From the NCBI GenBank assembly GCA_043777755.1, contig JAYWHK010000287.1:1-6749 (forward strand): DNA of 6,749 nt. Direction: 5' to 3'. Of this stretch, positions 5,666 through 6,749 are shown piece after piece. A program made the translations under genes and the position numbers. The notes below the pieces were generated by a model. That model had not been told where the DNA came from, searched no databases, and saw only the letters and a list, made by a program, of their open reading frames with translations. The DNA comes from CANHEE01 sp043777755. GTDB lineage: Bacteria; Bacteroidota; Bacteroidia; Chitinophagales; Saprospiraceae. Each line of letters opens with the position of its first letter. Position 1 is the first letter of the stretch.

Positions 5666-5698
5666 CAAAGGTACTAAGTATGTAACCGCTTTTGCAAA
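5666..5698 (-). promoter_or_regulatory. Promoter of serC
   Basis: On the minus strand TTTGCAAA (5691-5698) and TACCTTTG (5666-5673) are separated by 17 bases. Both elements match the Bacteroidota consensus exactly. Transcription should start near 5659, giving a leader of about 28 bases. Confidence 0.85.
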
Positions 5699-5730
5699 TT
5701 TAAATTAAAAATTAATTAATTTTATTGTCG

Positions 5731-5829
5731 TATACAGATCGGAAAGTGGTTTTGGAATTTTACATTTATGCAAAATATTGAATACCAAGCGTTTGTAATA
5801 TCTTTAATATCTAATATCCGCTGCGTATA
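5731..5829 (-). repeat. MITE-like short repeat, copy 2 (99 bp)
   Basis: This is the inverted partner of the block at 303-408. Its core (5740-5820) differs from the other copy by two substitutions and lacks one 7-base unit, keeping GGATATT-AGATATT where copy 1 has three heptamers. The terminal repeats read TATACGCAGCGGA and TATACAGATCGGA (10 of 13 match). The internal hairpin keeps its shape, with one change to a wobble pair or mismatch depending on strand. It sits 33 bases upstream of the serC -33 element. Relative to the gene downstream of it, it has the same orientation as copy 1. Confidence 0.8.
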
Positions 5830-5876
5830 ATATTTTAAAATTAAAAAATAAGCCAAATTTTGCTCGTTTGACATAA

Positions 5877-5919
5877 AAAAACCGCCATACATCAGCGTTG
5901 CTTTTGTATGTCGGTTTTT
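5877..5919 (-). terminator. Terminator of the secreted-protein gene
   Basis: AAAAACCG plus CATACA (5877-5891) pairs with TGTATG plus CGGTTTTT (5905-5919), with one C/T mismatch and a 13-base loop. On the minus strand the stem ends in a run of seven T. It follows the type IX secretion substrate gene by about 25 bases. Confidence 0.88.
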
Positions 5920-5920
5920 A

Positions 5921-5938
5921 TTCGGGTTAAAACCCGAA
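5921..5938 (-). repeat. Perfect 8-bp hairpin next to the stop codon
   Basis: TTCGGGTT-AA-AACCCGAA is a perfect inverted repeat with a 2-base centre, six bases past the stop of the secreted-protein gene and directly before the larger terminator hairpin. It has no T tract of its own. Two stacked 3' hairpins could reinforce termination or protect the mRNA end. Confidence 0.6.
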
Positions 5939-5944
5939 CTCCAG

Positions 5945-6749
5945 TTATTGCAATCTAACCACGCGCTCTACTTTTGTACATTTTCCATCTATTTCTAAAC
6001 AAACATGATACATACCTGATGCTAAATCAGACAAATTCCAATTGACTTGATAAAATCCTTCCAATTGTTCACCTTGTTCGCTGCTTGTGACCAAACGACC
6101 TTGATTGTCATATACTTTTAGCGTTACTTTTGATGCCGCTTTCGCTAAATTATATTCCAAATTTAAGTTGTCACTAAATGGATTTGGGAAACATTTCAAG
6201 CTCCCGTGATTCGCATCAATCGTGGATGGAGTCGCTGGTGTAGCGCCTAATTCCTCTTTGCTATCCGAAGTGATAGACAAATCTGTAGCATTGTTGTCAT
6301 TCGTATTTCCATTGGTCAAATTGCTTATTTTCTGTAGTCGAATCATTGCGGTGCAAGTTCCATTGTTTCCACAAGCATCTGTTACTCTGAGTGTTACGGA
6401 GATATTTGCAAAATTACTTCCCGTAGGAATCATGCTTGGAGTCAAAGAGATTCCACCAGCATAGTTGCAAACAATACCAATATTTCTACAAATAGCATAA
6501 CTCAATGCAGCAGTAGCGGTACAATTATCACTACTACCATTGTTGATTTGCGAAGCTAAAACAGACACATTAGAAGACCCAATACTTACTATAATATCCT
6601 TACAAATTGCCGTAGGAGCTTGCATATCTCTTAAAAACATTCTTTGCACGACAGTGCTAGTATTTCCAGCATTATCGAGTGCTACCCAAGTACGCGTCAC
6701 TGATTTGGTGTATTTTAACGTTGCCGTTTTTGAAGCGCAACCACTAACT
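5945..6749 (-). CDS. Type IX secretion substrate, HYR/SprB-like repeats (3' end only)
   Basis: The C-terminal 267 residues of a larger protein; the frame stays open to the window edge, so the beginning lies beyond it. A GTG at 6698-6700 is an internal valine, not the start. Visible residues 1 to about 137 resemble Cys-rich, Ig-like HYR/SprB-type repeats common in Bacteroidota surface proteins (WVALDNAGN, QAPTAICKDIIVSI, SSDNCTATAALSY, VTLRVTDACGNNGTC). A polar Asn/Thr/Ser linker follows (about 138-182). Residues about 186-267 are a type A C-terminal sorting domain: FPNPFSDNLNLEY, VTLKVYDNQGRLV, SDLASGMYHVCLEIDG and a basic end KVERVVRLQ. Such domains direct export through the type IX system and are removed on attachment or release. 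The cargo function (adhesin, enzyme or other) cannot be read from this end. Confidence 0.9.
   Translation of the reverse strand, partial: VSGCASKTATLKYTKSVTRTWVALDNAGNTSTVVQRMFLRDMQAPTAICKDIIVSIGSSNVSVLASQINNGSSDNCTATAALSYAICRNIGIVCNYAGGISLTPSMIPTGSNFANISVTLRVTDACGNNGTCTAMIRLQKISNLTNGNTNDNNATDLSITSDSKEELGATPATPSTIDANHGSLKCFPNPFSDNLNLEYNLAKAASKVTLKVYDNQGRLVTSSEQGEQLEGFYQVNWNLSDLASGMYHVCLEIDGKCTKVERVVRLQ

Noticed and set aside
303..5829. The two inverted repeats as ends of a composite transposon carrying the genes between them
   Set aside because: The interior holds core genes (serC, rpmF, yceD homologue, ridA) and no transposase. The repeats are complete small units with their own inverted ends.
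6698..6700. GTG as the start codon of the secreted-protein gene
   Set aside because: The frame continues upstream to the window edge with repeat-like protein sequence (SGCASKTATLKYTKSV), so the GTG is an internal valine and the gene is partial.

Overview
The window looks like chromosomal DNA from a Bacteroidota bacterium, most likely of the Cytophagales type. It is AT-rich. Clear promoters follow the Bacteroidota form (TTTG near -33 and TAnnTTTG near -7), and no gene has a convincing Shine-Dalgarno site. The last gene ends in a type IX secretion sorting domain, and the L32 protein is the cysteine-poor type. The genus cannot be fixed from this sequence.

Layout. Positions 1-530 hold no supported gene but carry one copy (303-408) of a short repeat with inverted ends. 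A small plus-strand gene (531-851) encodes a predicted membrane segment followed by an XRE-type helix-turn-helix. It ends at a strong terminator (924-956) that faces the convergent minus-strand genes. All other genes lie on the minus strand. In transcription order, right to left, they are: the 3' end of a large secreted protein (5945-6749), serC (4553-5632), a DUF177/YceD protein (3865-4455), rpmF (3511-3714), ridA (3038-3421), an ECF-like sigma factor (2195-2773) with a small acidic partner (1890-2138), and an MscS-type channel (969-1778). The second copy of the repeat, inverted, lies upstream of serC at 5731-5829.

How the genes work together. Most are housekeeping genes: serine/PLP biosynthesis (serC), ribosome biogenesis (yceD-rpmF), and removal of reactive enamine/imine by-products of PLP enzymes (ridA). 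The sigma factor and its small partner form a likely two-gene operon and are the most regulatory part of the window, together with the membrane-anchored HTH protein. serC, the yceD homologue and the sigma factor each have their own promoter-like site. Hairpin terminators follow the HTH gene, rpmF, ridA and the secreted-protein gene, so transcription is broken into short units.

No defence system, CRISPR array, tRNA, rRNA or complete mobile element is visible. The items most worth a second look are the paired ~100-bp repeat, which differs by exactly one 7-bp unit between copies; the TM-HTH protein; the unknown small gene after the sigma factor; a 39-bp near-perfect dyad at 1831-1869; and a GNRA-capped hairpin just before rpmF.
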